64,000 nt of DNA from Fragum whitleyi. Taxonomy: Eukaryota > Mollusca > Bivalvia > Cardiida > Cardiidae. Both the position numbers and the translations under genes were made by a program. Below the pieces are notes generated by a model. That model saw nothing but the letters and a program-made list of their open reading frames with translations, was not told the DNA's origin and did not search any database. The stretch is taken from positions 67,405,474 through 67,469,473 of the forward strand of contig OX411543.1 in assembly GCA_948146395.1 (NCBI GenBank). Direction: 5' to 3'. Shown piece after piece: positions 9,801-20,427 of this stretch (position 1 is the first letter of the stretch; the number at the start of each line of letters is the position of its first letter).

Positions 9801-10610
9801 ATGAAGAAAAATTATTCAACAACAAATAAAGCGACAAAAACACATGATAAACTGATATAGGATAGCAGTAAGAGCGATCTATTTTTAGAACAACTCATGA
9901 ATAATCATAGGGGAAATTCAGATGGCAGCCCGGGAGTCGCGTGAGATGATGTAATAATCTAAAATTGACTGTAATATGCATGCGCAGAAATAGACTGGTA
10001 AACCTGTCCCATCTACGCTACCCTCCGATACTGTATCGATAGATTGAGACAGGTTCGCCAGTCAAGCGCAGAAAGGGCATTCATGTGAACGGAGTTACCC
10101 ACTGGTGGTAGTAAACAACTTTCACATTTACCGCTACAATAATTAATTAACCTTGAAATATCGTTATCCCATTAAGAAATGAGATAAACTCGTGCAAAAT
10201 ACTTCATAAAATAAGAAAAAAGTACTTGTCGATTAAAGTAAAAGAGAACATTTGTTTTATGTAATCGAATTGTTGAGCACTATTTTCGACGCCATTTTGG
10301 AACCCAAGTAACACCGGCCTGTCCCAGGATCAGAAGCGTCGAGGTTAAAAGGTTAAAATGACATCACTAGTGTCGAAACCGAGGTCGTTCTGATGGAAAC
10401 CCGGTTAACTCGGGTCGAAACCAAGTCCGATATGAACTTACCCCATAGAGTGCTGCTAGATTTAATCGATTGGTCAGAAACCAAAGATATAAATAGCATA
10501 GTTGGCGATTTCACGTATTTCTTCAGGGAAAATGCATTTATAGTATTTGGGAAAACCCAATGCTTGAAATACAAACATGTTGGTAATCAAAATTGAAAAT
10601 AGTTTAATGA
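9801..10610. other. No gene recognised; GC-richer patch with inverted repeat
   Basis: The stretch at 9900-10130 and 10290-10450 is more GC-rich than its surroundings. It contains an imperfect inverted repeat with arms at 9993-10008 and 10048-10063 (14 of 16 positions pair). The frame at 10393-10596 shows no domain I recognise. Confidence 0.35.
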
Positions 10611-10614
10611 AAAA

Positions 10615-10740
10615 TGTTTGTTGTTAAACAGGCTTTTAAACTCTATAGAGAGAGGAATAATATTAACAGACAAGCTTTTAGCTTGGCGCGTGCTCATTAT
10701 TACAACGTAAAAAATCTGCTGAGAAATAATTTAGACTAGC
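10615..10740 (+). pseudogene. Possible LINE linker fragment between endonuclease and RT
   Basis: One frame reads KLYRERNNINRQAFSLARAH followed by YYNVKNLLRNNL, similar in composition to the basic linker that precedes the RT domain in APE-type LINEs. It lies downstream of the endonuclease relic at 9550 in the same orientation. The match is weak and short. Confidence 0.35.
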
Positions 10741-10744
10741 AGAG

Positions 10745-11040
10745 GGCTATCGAATCAGTAAACTTTCAAAATCGGACCCACGAGGTTGGATGAGCTGGCG
10801 ATGTCCTCGAAAAGATGGTGTGTTAAGACAAAATACTTACAAATTTGGCAAAGATTTTACCTACTTTTATTGTCCAAATTTGAGCCCTTTTGATTGGCGA
10901 ACTATTGAACTATCCCAGCCTCTCAATGATGTCCGATTTACAGTGCTGACAGCACTTTGATTGTATTATTATGTTGTGACTATGAGCCTATGTGCTTAAT
11001 GTCGAAATAAAGAATGTTATGTTATGTTTTAAGAAGATGA
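10745..11040 (+). repeat. Dispersed SINE/LINE 3' end with (ATGTT)-type tail
   Basis: It shares 'ggatgagctggcgatgtcc' (with one or two changes), 'cctctcaatgatg' and the palindromic AGTGCTGACAGCACT with the reverse-strand repeat at 19846-20115. It ends in AATAAAG and an ATGTTATGTTATG tail, as expected of a retroposon 3' end. The other copy joins this body to a tRNA-like head, so the family is probably a SINE or a SINE with a LINE-shared tail. Confidence 0.6.
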
Positions 11041-11163
11041 ATTTCGCCCCATTTCTTCTCAATTTCAAATTTTTGATTTTTGACAATGTTCAACTTCTTC
11101 TTTTTTAACACAAAAAGGTATAGACCTAATATTTTTCAGATTATTGAACAGAACAGAACATAA

Positions 11164-12052
11164 CAAGCAAATTCGTTGAATTGATATCCCCCGCCGAACA
11201 TACTTTCATTGAATATGGAGTTAATATTCAAACTTAGGTACAGGTTATCTTTTATCTACATCAACCTAAAGTTTTCAAGAAATCGCGCGGAAACGAATAT
11301 CACTCTGTATGTATATGGCTTAAACAGTCAGGAGCAGTAACTCTAAATTCGACGGTCGAACCCGGTAACCCCGACGATATGCGCATGTCCTCTTTGTAGT
11401 GAAGCTGTGTAACAAGTTTCATTGAAATCCGGTCTATAGTTTTCAAGAAATAGCGCGTAAACGAATATCACTCTGTATGTATGTGGCTTAAACAGTCAGG
11501 GACAGTAACTCTAAATTCGACAGTCGAACCGGTAAACCCGACGATATGCGCATGTCCTCATTGTAGTGAAGCTGTGTGCCAAGTTACATTGAAATCCGGT
11601 CTATAGTTTTCAAGAAATAGTGCGTAAACGAATATCACTCTGTATGTATGTGGCTTAAACAGTCAGGGACAGTAAGTCTAAATTCGACAGTCGAACCGGT
11701 AAACCCGGCGATATGCGCATGTCCTCATTGTAGTGAAGCTGTGTGCCAAGTTACATTGAAATCCGTTCTTTGGTTTTCAAGAAATAGCGCGGAAACGAAT
11801 ATCACTCTGTATGTATATGGCTTAAACAGTCAGGGGCAGTAACTCTAAATTCGACGGTTTAACCGGGTAACCCCGACGATATGCGCATGCCCTCATTGTA
11901 GTGAAGCTGTGTGCCAAGTTTCATTGAAATCCGGTCTATAGTTTTCAAGAAATTGCGCGGAAACGAATGTCGGACGGAAGGAAGGATGGACATGGCAAAA
12001 ACAATATCCCCCCTCCCCCCCCCTCGATGATTTCATCGGCGGGGGATTATAA
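11164..12052 (+). mobile_element. Pearl/HINE-like element with four 167-bp core units
   Basis: The 5' end reads CAAG, a small AATTC-GTTG-AATT hairpin, then CCCCCGCCGA. The 3' end reads hairpin CGATGA-TT-TCATCG, the inverse word TCGGCGGGGG, then ATTATAA. The core phrase GTTTTCAAGAAA recurs at 11271, 11439, 11606, 11773 and 11941, giving four units of 167-168 bp. A GGACGGAAGGAAGGATGGAC microsatellite lies before the 3' hairpin. There is no protein coding. Confidence 0.8.
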
Positions 12053-12104
12053 CTGGACAAAACCCCATATGGACCAAACCCCAGAACCAAAATTTTAGAG
12101 CGAA
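12053..12104. repeat. Minisatellite, left part
   Basis: Contains 'ctggacaaaaccccatatgg' and a near copy. The same motif continues at 13117-13240, so the element between them is inserted in a short tandem repeat. Confidence 0.55.
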
Positions 12105-13116
12105 CTAGAAAGCCATGAATGGCTTGAGTGGTTCCACAGGCTTGAATTTGAAATAGCAAATCTTAGTTTTGACTAGATTTTAAGATATTTTGGTTTCTAC
12201 TGATGATGAAATGATTTTCAGGTTTCCACTAGATAACATATAGAGAAATGACCTCTGCCCATTAAATCCATATTTTTCATCGTATGACAATAATTTTTGG
12301 TTGCATGATAAAGGTTCACTCAAGGATCATTCAAGTGAAATTTGGTTGATATCCACCAATTACATTATGAGAAAATGATTTTTAAAGTTTCAACTTTATA
12401 TTATATAGAGAAATGACCTCCGCCCATTTAATCCATATTTTTCATCCGATCACAATAATTTTTTGTAGACTGATAAAGGGTCACCCAAGGATAATTCCAG
12501 TGAAATTTGGTTGATATACATCACTTACATTCTGAGAAAATGATTTTCAAAGTTTCCACTACATAACAGAGAAATGACCTCTGCCCATAAAATACATATT
12601 TTTCATCCGATCACAATAATTTTTGTTTGACGGATAGAGGGTCACTCAAGGATCATTTCAGTAAAATTTGGTTGATATTTATCAACTATATTCTGAGAAA
12701 ATGATTTGCAAGTTTTTCACTGTATAACAAATAGAGAAATGACCTCCGCCCCTTAAATGTATACTTTTCATCCGATCAGAATAATTTTGGTAGACTGATA
12801 AAGAGTCACCCAAAGATCACTCATGTAAAATTTAATTGGTATCCATCGATCAGAATCTGAGAAAACTCACAATTTACCATATTTGGAAATTAGCCACGCC
12901 CATTAAATCCATGTTTTTCATTCGATCCAAATTACATGAACAACTTTGAAAGAGGGTCATCCAAGGATCATTCCTGTGAATTTGGTTGAAATACATCCAG
13001 TAGTTTCTGAGGAGAAGATGTTTAAAGAAAAAGTTTACGACCGGACGCACGCATGGACCGAAGGCGGACACAACGCCATGACAATAGCCCCAGTGGCTTT
13101 CAGCAAGTAGAGCTAA
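12105..13116 (+). mobile_element. Pearl/HINE-like element, AAGCC-ATGAAT-GGCTT family
   Basis: Starts CTAGA followed by the hairpin AAGCC-ATGAAT-GGCTT. The core has about five divergent units of ~165 bp with 'gagaaatgacctccgccc' and 'tctgagaaaatgatttt'. A GGACGCACGCATGGACCG-like tract precedes the 3' end at AGAGCTAA. The 3' hairpin is degraded here (CAGCAAGTAGAGC). Confidence 0.75.
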
Positions 13117-13240
13117 CAAAACCCCACACCGTTCATTTTTCTTAGTGGACAAAACCCCATACCATCTGTTTTTCATAGTGGATAAAACCTAACACCTGCA
13201 ATTTTGCTCAGTGGACAAAACCCAACACCTCCAATATTCA
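13117..13240. repeat. Minisatellite, right part (about 40-bp unit)
   Basis: Three to four imperfect copies of an 'agtggacaaaacccca' unit. Together with 12053-12104 it forms one array split by a pearl-type insertion. Confidence 0.6.
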
Positions 13241-13280
13241 GGTGACTGTGAGCATATTAAAGGAATGCTAAAAACAATAA

Positions 13281-14461
13281 CTAGAAAGCCATGAATGGCT
13301 TGAGTCGCTCCACAGGCTTGAAATTCTTGTAAAAGCAAATAAATGTTTTGACTAGATTTTTAGATATTTGGGGTTCTACTGATGTTGAAAATGATTTTCA
13401 AAGTTTCAACTATATAACATATAGAGAAATGACCTCCGCTATTAATATCAAAATAATTCTTTGCTGCATGATAATGGGTCACCAAAAGATCATACCAAAC
13501 ATGTTTGATTGATATCCATCAGTTACATTCTGAGAAAATGATTTTCATAGTTTCCACTATTTAATATATTGAGAAATGACCTCCACCCATAAAATGCATT
13601 TTTTTCATCCAATCAAAATAAGTTTTGGTACACTGATAAAGGGTCACTCAGGGATCATTCCAGTGAAATTTGGTTGATATCCAAAAATTAGATTCTGAGA
13701 AAATAATTTTCAAATTTTCCACTATATAACATATAGAGAAATGACCTCTGCTAATAAAATGCATATTTTTCATCCCATCAAAATAATTTTTGGTACACTG
13801 ATAAAGGGTCACTCAAGGATCATGCCAGTAAAATTTGGTTGATATTCGAACATTAGATTCTGAGAAAATGATTTACAAAGTTTCCACTATATAACATATA
13901 GAGAAATGACCTCCGCCCATAAAATGCATATTTTTCATCCAATCACAATGATTTTTTGTAGACTGATAAAGGGTCACTCCAGGATCATTCCAGTGAAATT
14001 TGGTTGATATCCATCCGTTACATTCTGAGAAAATGGTTTTCAAAGTTTCCACTATATAACATATAGAGAAATGACCTCCGCCCATAAAATGCATATTTTC
14101 CATTTGATCACAATGGTTTTTTGTAGACTGATAAAGGGTCACCCAAGGATCATTCATGTAAAATTTCATTGGTATCCATTGATTAGAATCTGAGAAAACT
14201 CACTTTTTACCATATTTGGAAATTAGCCACGCCCATAAAATCCATGTTTTTCATTGGATGAAAATTTCTTGAACAACTTTGAAAGAGGGTCACCCAAGGA
14301 TCATTCCTGTGAAGTTTGGTTGAAATCCATCCAGTAGTTTCTGAGGAGAAGATTTTTAAAGAAAAGTTTACGACCGCACGGACGGACAGACGGACGGACG
14401 GACGCACGACGGACACAACGCCATGACAATAGCCCCAGTGGCTTTCAGCCAGTGGAGCTAA
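13281..14461 (+). mobile_element. Pearl/HINE-like element, AAGCC-ATGAAT-GGCTT family, full length
   Basis: The 5' end is CTAGA plus the AAGCC/GGCTT hairpin and GCTCCACAGGC. The 3' end has hairpin TGGCT-TTC-AGCCA, the inverse GCCAGTGGAGC and TAA. Six core units of about 165 bp contain 'ctatataacatatagagaaa'. The last unit has the diverged 'tagccacgccca' form, followed by an ACGG tract (14380-14412). This layout recurs at 22628, 29934 and 62646. Confidence 0.85.
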
Positions 14462-14740
14462 AAAACAAAACATAGTTTATTCGGAATCAATTTTATCTAC
14501 ATTAGATAAAATATAGATAAATTAACACAAATGATACACTTGATAAATAAAAGTTTTCAGGTTTTTTTTTTAAATAAGGTTCTTATCACATTTTCTTCAA
14601 TGACATTTAAATTTTACAGCTTTCAACAAAATATGTGAATTCCAATTATGATCAATCATCAATAATTACCATACTGTATACATATTTTATTTTCATTGAA
14701 TACATTAGATGACAAAGAAAACACGTATGTTGTAGTGAAT
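14462..14740. other. AT-rich stretch, nothing recognised
   Basis: Low-complexity AT-rich sequence between an element end and an inverted LINE tail. No coding frame or repeat boundary is seen. Confidence 0.4.
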
Positions 14741-15050
14741 TCAATACAATACAATTCAAATAGTTTATTGCATTAAAAATTACAATGTGTACAGCAAAAC
14801 AAATAAAATCAAACAAAATAGATGAATTGACATGGTTAACAGAAGAACATATCGATTACATGAACAAAATCAATATCAATTTCTTTGATGAAAAGCAAAA
14901 ATATAAATATTTGGATAGGTTTAGAATAAGTTTTTTATTTGTTTGTTAGTAAATTCGTTAATTTCTGTAGAGTTGGCCAACATAGTAAAAGCATTTAAGA
15001 TATTTTTTTCTAATTTCATAATATTTTGGACAAATCAGTAGGAAATGGTA
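14741..15050 (-). pseudogene. Decayed LINE 3' end, reverse strand
   Basis: Read on the minus strand, it gives FFLICPKYYEIRKKYL followed, after a frame change, by a TMLANSTEINEFTNKQIKNL-like stretch. This is the C-terminal knuckle and basic helix seen also at 8704-8997. It runs into a 3' UTR that ends in a (TTGTA)n-like tail at about 14741-14760. It lies in opposite orientation to the other LINE remains. Confidence 0.6.
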
Positions 15051-15054
15051 ATCT

Positions 15055-15420
15055 AAATGATGGGTCCAACCATAACTTGACTGGACTATATAGTCCCCCA
15101 ACCAATAACCGGTGGGGGACTAATAAGTCCCATTTATTGTGGGGAGATGATTTTAAAAGATTAATTAGTGAAATTAAGCCCACCCTGCCACATCCATATT
15201 TGGGGATCAATGAAAATTTCTTGAACAATTTTGAGTAAAGCATCACCAAAGGAACATTCATGCCAAGTTTCATTGAAATCAGCCCAATGGTTTGGAAGGA
15301 AATCCAATTTTAAAGTGAAAAAACAGCCACGCCCTGCCACACCCATACAACTATACCCTACATCTACACCAGCAGTGTGACAATAATAACTCTAATTTTT
15401 CTCCAAAACAGCTGAGCTAA
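15055..15420 (+). mobile_element. Pearl/HINE-like element fragment with GAGCTAA end
   Basis: Contains 'tagtcccccaaccaataacc' with an inverted partner 'ggtgggggacta' (15090-15122), then two ~120-bp core units ('cacgccctgccac'-type). It ends ACAGCTGAGCTAA near 15420. The end resembles the element at 27910-28203 (ACAGCCGAGCTAA). Boundaries are approximate. Confidence 0.5.
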
Positions 15421-15502
15421 AAAAGGATGAGGATTAATACTTTTTAATTCCTTCAATTTCAGGACAGTTTCATTCTAAAATACTTTAATTACATAAATAA
15501 CA

Positions 15503-15508
15503 TTTATT
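15503..15508 (-). promoter_or_regulatory. Polyadenylation signal AATAAA of the OTUD7 gene
   Basis: AATAAA on the minus strand about 63 bases after the stop codon at 15571-15573. Position and strand fit the 3' end of the deubiquitinase gene; transcript data would be needed to confirm it. Confidence 0.5.
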
Positions 15509-15570
15509 AAGTCTAACTTGAGAATATCAGTCATAGTGCAAAAAAGATTATTCTATTACTTTGGAATTAG

Positions 15571-16757
15571 TTATACATGTTGCAAGTCTGCCATTTTAAG
15601 ACTGTTTTTATAGCACCCAGAACAATAAAAGTCCATTTCTTCACTTCCATAGAAATTACAGGTAGGATTTTTACATGGTTGTCCATCTAGCTTGGTTTCA
15701 TGTTTGTTTGGTTGAAGTCTCGGAGAGACTGGATTTTGAAGGTTTTCTAAAAGATTATTTGGAATAGCTACACATGTTGAGTTAATTGGATAATCAACAT
15801 TATCATAATCAGGAGATGGAGTTCTTTCCCTTGTTTTAACATCAAACAGAGTTGGTTTTGGACTTCGCAAGGCATGGTTCTTATCGCTCACATTCACATG
15901 GGATGGTTGAGAGACAGCAGTATTTTTGTCTAATTTCATGTCGTAAAATTTCGATTTTTGTCCAACTTTGGTTGAATCATCAGTAACTTTTGCTTTACAT
16001 GCAAAATTTTTTAACAAATCCTTCTCTTGAATTATTAACTGTTTTTTCTGATTCTCATAGCATTTTGAACACAAGTAACTGGTATCGACAGTTCCGAACA
16101 TGTGACAACCATTGGTGACACAAGGTACACTTTGTTTCTGTGATACATTTGAAGACTTTTGAGCACGGCTAACTATCTCATTATTTCTGAGTTTTATGGT
16201 TGACATATCTTTCTTAAATCTTTCTCCAGCATCAAACAAATAATTATCAATCATCTTCTGGTGAGTCTCACTTTTCTTTAACAGTAACTTGCAACACCAT
16301 AAGGATGATTGCTCAAGGTCACTTAAAGCTGAAATCGTTAAAGGTCTTTTAGTGCTTTGTGTCAATGACAATTTTCGTGTTCCTTTCTTTTCCTCCTTAT
16401 TTCCCTTTCCAAGATTTTTAATCTTTTTACCAACACTTTTACCAAAACTTCCAAATTGTTTAGATACTGAATGTAACTGGTTTGACATTTTCCCATCTTT
16501 TTTCTTACCCTTCTCAATCAAACCGTCGTCAGATTCATATGAACCCGTTGAATTTCTGTCATCACTATAACTATCTAAATAAGCTGCACAAATAGGCAGT
16601 TTTTCCAGATCCATGTAACGTTTCATAAGATTTAGTTTACTTTCGTCAGGCAGGGTAATATTGGCGTTATTTTTGTCCCAACTGAAGTTTATACCAGGAT
16701 CAATACAGAAGTGAAGAGGTAGAAAGTCTAAATCTGGATTCACAATTGGAATTGCAA
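15571..16757 (-). CDS. OTUD7: OTUD7A/B (Cezanne)-like deubiquitinase, last coding exon
   Basis: The exon starts after the acceptor TTTTCAG, in phase 1, and encodes 395 residues counting the split valine, ending at TAA 15571-15573. The first part finishes the OTU fold with FLPLHFCIDPG, matching the conserved LLPLHFxVDPG of OTUD7 proteins. A lysine-rich linker with KQFGSFGKSVGKKIKNLG follows, then a helical block CCKLLLKKSETHQKMIDNYL also conserved in the family. Two A20-type zinc fingers of pattern C-x4-C-x11-C-x2-C lie at 16060-16122 and 15613-15675. OTUD7 enzymes cleave ubiquitin chains, and the vertebrate OTUD7B prefers Lys11 linkages; that specificity is family knowledge, not visible here. 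Vertebrate homologues have one C-terminal finger, so the first finger is notable. Confidence 0.9.
15613..15675 (-). other. OTUD7: A20-type zinc finger 2 of OTUD7 (C-terminal)
   Basis: CKNPTCNFYGSEEMDFYCSG plus C: C-x4-C-x11-C-x2-C, with the CxFYG and YCSxCY signatures found in the single C-terminal finger of vertebrate OTUD7A/B. It ends 13 residues before the stop. Confidence 0.88.
16060..16122 (-). other. OTUD7: A20-type zinc finger 1 of OTUD7
   Basis: Residues CVTNGC...CSKC have the spacing C-x4-C-x11-C-x2-C with the aromatic/glycine pattern of A20 fingers, which bind ubiquitin or ubiquitin-like surfaces in related proteins. It lies in the middle of the C-terminal tail. Confidence 0.75.
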
Positions 16758-16959
16758 CTGAAAATAGAATAATGGTTAGTATGTTTCATGATTAATAAAG
16801 ATAAATTATACAAGAATTTTACATCATCAAGAAAGATCATTTGATCATGCTCTGTTACTTTACTGCAAATAATCTATTATTTGGAATAATTTAATATCAT
16901 TTTCTGTAATTTTAGGTATGCCAATATTAAACAGATTTGTTGAAATAATTCTACGGAAA

Positions 16960-17053
16960 TTAAAGAGGGCCAGAATGGCCCTAAACCCCTCAATTTTATT
17001 GGTACAGTAGATCTGATCAAAGTGTTATTTCAGGAAAGTTTAATTTATTAAAA
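16960..17053 (+). mobile_element. Pearl-type 5'-end fragment
   Basis: AGAGGGCC-AGAAT-GGCCCT followed by 'aaacccctcaat' is a diverged 5' terminus of the GGGCC family. No core or 3' end follows because another element starts at 17054. Confidence 0.5.
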
Positions 17054-17334
17054 CAGGAGATGTTTGTAAAACATTTATGCCCCCCATGAAAGCAGGTCAA
17101 TAGCCTATTCTTTGTAAATCAACAAAGGGCAATAACTCACAAAATATGATGAGTAGAGTTATGGTTCTTGTGCACTGCACTTCTCCTCAAAGAGATCTAT
17201 CCACCTGTGAAGTTTCATGATTTTAGCTTGCATACTTAATGAGATATGGTCGTGACAAAAAAGGTACATGTATGGAGGGACAGACCGACAAGTGCAAAGC
17301 AATATACCCCCTCTTCTTTGAAAGGGGGGCATAA
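17054..17334 (+). mobile_element. Short pearl/HINE-like element, 281 bp, TTATGCCCCCC ends
   Basis: The 5' end has hairpin ATGTTT-GTA-AAACAT followed by TTATGCCCCCC. The 3' end has CCCCCT...AGGGGG and the exact inverse GGGGGGCATAA. A GGAGGGACAGACCGACAAG tract precedes the 3' hairpin. It contains no tandem core, only one unit. Confidence 0.75.
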
Positions 17335-17478
17335 TTAAAATAAACCCAACACTATCATCAGATGAAAATTTTAAACAACAAAGGGCAAATTGATTGCTCC
17401 ATTTGAACCAGTTGTAACATTCCATATGTTTAAAGGCAGTAACAACTGTTTTATACATCTTATCTAATTACTTTTAAA

Positions 17479-18400
17479 CAAGAGGATCATTGGCCATTAA
17501 GCGCTCACCTGAAGCATATAATTGACAAATGTGGCAAAGTGTCAACACTACTTATTTGAAATTCATTACTGGCTTAACAAAAGTCAAAGATATCAAGAAA
17601 AACAAACATTTGCATCAAATATGTTGCCTCTAAAGTACTAAAATTTCTTTTTGAGATTTGAAGAGGTGTCCTGGTGTTTTTTCCTTTTGTAAAAGATTTC
17701 AAGACAAAAATTCTGACAAACATGCAGATTGACTGATTGATTGAATGGATTTTTACGCTGCTATCAACATTTTTTCAGTTATATCAGGTGGCTGGAGCAC
17801 CTTACGATGGATTCCTAGTAGTTCTCTCACCAGTACAACCATCACATTTTTTCCTAGCCTCAAGCTTCTATCTCATATAGGTCTACAATTATCAACCCAT
17901 TGGTGATAGACAAATAGTTGGAAAGAATTAGTGCCGCTATCCAAGATAGACCCTGGGACCTCTAGATTGAAAGTCTGTCATGCTACCAACTGCGCAACCA
18001 ATATGTAGAATGTTCAATTAAAGAGTGCAAACAAGAATTTTCATAAAATTGACCCCTTGACCACATTTTTGACTCCACTTGACCCAATTTTTAAACTCGA
18101 ATTAGATTTAATAGAGACAAACATTCTTACCAAGTTTCAAAAAATTTGGGCCAAAAATGTGGCCTCTAGAGTCCACACAAAATTTTCTAAGTTTTGACCC
18201 CTTGATCCCATTTTGACCCCACAAGACCCATTTTCAAACTTGACAGAGATTTGATGGAGACAAACATTGTGACCAAGTTGCAAGTCATTTGGCCCATAAA
18301 TGTGAACTCTAGAGTGTTCACAAGATGTTGACAGACAACCATACAACTGGTCACTCTTACACAGCTCCATCCTCTTCTTTGTTCGTTTGTTTGTTTGAAT
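17479..18400 (+). mobile_element. Broken pearl-type element, GACC-CCTTGACC core family
   Basis: The 5' terminus is CAAGAGGATCATTGGCCATT with GCTCACCTGA. Two or three core units ('tgaccacatttttgactcc', 'tctagagtcc') at 18050-18320 match the family at 41693-43749. A SINE (17731) interrupts it. The 3' hairpin was not found. Confidence 0.55.
17731..18000 (-). repeat. tRNA-derived SINE, diverged copy
   Basis: Minus strand: a tRNA-like head with TGCGCAGTTGGTAGCATGAC (A box) and a decayed B box, a body shared with the copies at 39450 and 45726, and a (TCAA)n-like tail at 17731-17745. The anticodon-loop position reads CTTTCAA. Confidence 0.7.
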
Positions 18401-18700
18401 GGGTGAGATTTGAAGAGGTGTCCTAGGTGTCCCTCTTGTAAAAAATTTCATGACAAAAATTCTGACAAACATGCAGATTTACTGAACGATTGAATGGAGT
18501 TTTACGCTGCTTTCAACATTATTCCAGTTATATAGTGGTGGCTGGAACACATTACAATGGAATCCTGGTACTTCTCACACCAGCACTACCACTACATCCT
18601 TTCCTAGCCTCAAGCTGCTATCTCACATAGCGTTATGATTATCAACCCATTTTTAAGAGACAAATAATTGAAAAGAACCACATCAATATGCACATGATGT
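18401..18700 (-). repeat. SINE copy lying in a duplicated segment, head truncated
   Basis: Same SINE body as at 17731, but without the tRNA-like head. The sequence on the tail side (18405-18478) also matches 17655-17730, so this is a duplicate of a SINE-containing segment and not an independent insertion. Confidence 0.65.
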
Positions 18701-18954
18701 AGAATACGAAGTGAAATTTTCGAAAAAGAGCACCGCAAGCAGGTACCAACGCTTGGCTGTTTATCATTTCTTAGGCTAATGCAAATATATGAACTTGGAA
18801 CCTACAAAAGGGTCTTGTCCAAAGCAATGATCATGTGAAATATGAAGGCTCTTTGACTTACTATTCAAAAGTTATGACCAAGGTCAGTGACTGGGAAAGG
18901 CCTGCGCCATGTGCCATAGTCTCATTAAAATCTCAAATGTCACATTATTCTAGT

Positions 18955-19155
18955 CAAGGAGTGGGCCCTTGTCACATTGTACTACCATTACACCCTTTCT
19001 TAGCCTCCTACTGCTATCTCACATAGGTTTACGATTATCTACCCATTGATGAGAGACAAATGTCAGAAAGGATGAATGCCGCCACCGGGGATCAAACCCA
19101 CGACTTTAAGATTGGAAGTCTTATGCCTAACCAACTGCGCTATGGTGGCGGCTCA
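18955..19155 (-). repeat. tRNA-derived SINE, tail-truncated
   Basis: Minus strand: GCCGCCACCATAGCGCAGTT begins a tRNA-like head with a perfect 5-bp anticodon stem TAAGA/TCTTA around loop CTTCCAA, and a B box GGGTTTGATCCCC. The acceptor-like ends GCCGCCACC/GGTGGCGGC pair. The body then breaks off near 18955. It is a SINE head, not a working tRNA gene. Confidence 0.7.
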
Positions 19156-19660
19156 ACAATCCTTGAAATAGTACTATCATTCTGAGTAAGTTTGAAGTTA
19201 ATCTGTTGAAAACTGTGGACTTTTAGAGTCCAAACTAGGATTTTCTTATCAAATTTTTATAAGGCTCCTTTTCCTGTGACTTGAGATAGATCTGACACAT
19301 TTTTGAAAGGAACAATCCCTTTTCATCATTCTGACAAAAGTTGAAGATAATTGGATGAAATCTGTGGACTTAAGAGTGTTATTATTTTTTTTTTTTCATT
19401 TTGCCCCTTTTCCCCCAACACTTGACAGATCTGACCCATTTTCGAAAAGGAACCATCCATGTCAATGTACTATCATTCTGACAAATTTGAAGTCAATCTT
19501 TTGATAATTGTGGACTTTTAGAGTGCAAACATTGATTTTCTAATTAAATTTTTTCAATAGGGTCCTTTTCCAGTGATGCTTGACAGGTCTGACCCATTTT
19601 CAAAAGGAACAATCCCTTTGATGTTCCAATCATTCTAAGCAAGTTCAAAGACAATTGGAT
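19156..19660 (+). repeat. Tandem core units of a pearl-type family, ends missing
   Basis: About three units of ~150 bp with 'gtggacttttagagt', 'ccttttcctgtga' and 'tctgacccattttc'. The same family occurs at 27252-27909, where its 3' end is preserved. Confidence 0.55.
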
Positions 19661-19662
19661 GA

Positions 19663-19845
19663 CTAGAGGCGCTTGAGCGCCTGATTTGCTTCAAAGGCCT
19701 GAATATCCTGATAATGACTATTAGAGGATGATAAAGCTATTTAAAAAAAAAAGTGGGCCATAGTGGCCCTAAATCGCTCAACTGAGTGAACTGTCTTAGG
19801 ATCTGATCTCCTAGTTTTTAACCACAATTAGCCCAAATTAAATCA
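19663..19845 (+). mobile_element. Two pearl-type 5'-end fragments side by side
   Basis: At 19663 CTAGAG plus the hairpin GGCGC-TTGA-GCGCC, and at about 19757 a GGGCC-ATAGT-GGCCC terminus with GCTCAACTGAG. Both lack cores and 3' ends. Confidence 0.6.
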
Positions 19846-20115
19846 AAGTGCTGTCAGCACTATAAACCGGGCATCATTGAGAGGCTGAGATAGTGCAATA
19901 GTATGTCAATCAAAGGACTCAAATTTTGACAATAAAAGTTGTTGTAATCTTAACATCCAATCTTTTTGAGGACATTGCCAGCTCATCCAATTGGAGTTTA
20001 CAAAATTATATCCACTCAACTTGAGAGACATGTCACAAAACATTTCCATTCAACTTGGGACTGAACCCAGTTCAACTACAATTGATTATCTAACATGCTA
20101 CCAACTGCGCTATAT
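19846..20115 (-). repeat. tRNA-headed SINE, reverse strand
   Basis: Minus strand: a tRNA-like head with TAGCGCAGTTGGTAGCATG and GGTTCAGTCCC (20040-20113), then a body shared with 10745-11040, down to the palindrome AGTGCTGACAGCACT. The tail seen in the other copy is missing. Confidence 0.6.
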
Positions 20116-20427
20116 GGTCAGATGGTAACCTATCCCCCCCTACAGATATTGTAAACCAATATTTAGTAACATTTCTTTTACCAAGATATTTTTATTCTAT
20201 GCGTTACAAGTCTCTTTCTTTGATCTGTATGTAATATCAATCTGTTTTGCGAACTGTTTCAGTTCTGAAGGATTTTTATATTTTTCATGATAGGTATTAT
20301 AAGAATTAAACTTTTTTTTTAAGAAACATAATTGTTTAATGTCATCATGACTATGGACATATCTAAGAATGATCTTGTCTTTAATAAATATTCAAAGCAT
20401 GATTTTTTTCTTTGTGTGTATTTGGGC

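Noticed and set aside
15026..15346. Small frames on both strands near the end of OTUD7
   Set aside because: They lie in a pearl-type core and a LINE relic, not in an exon.
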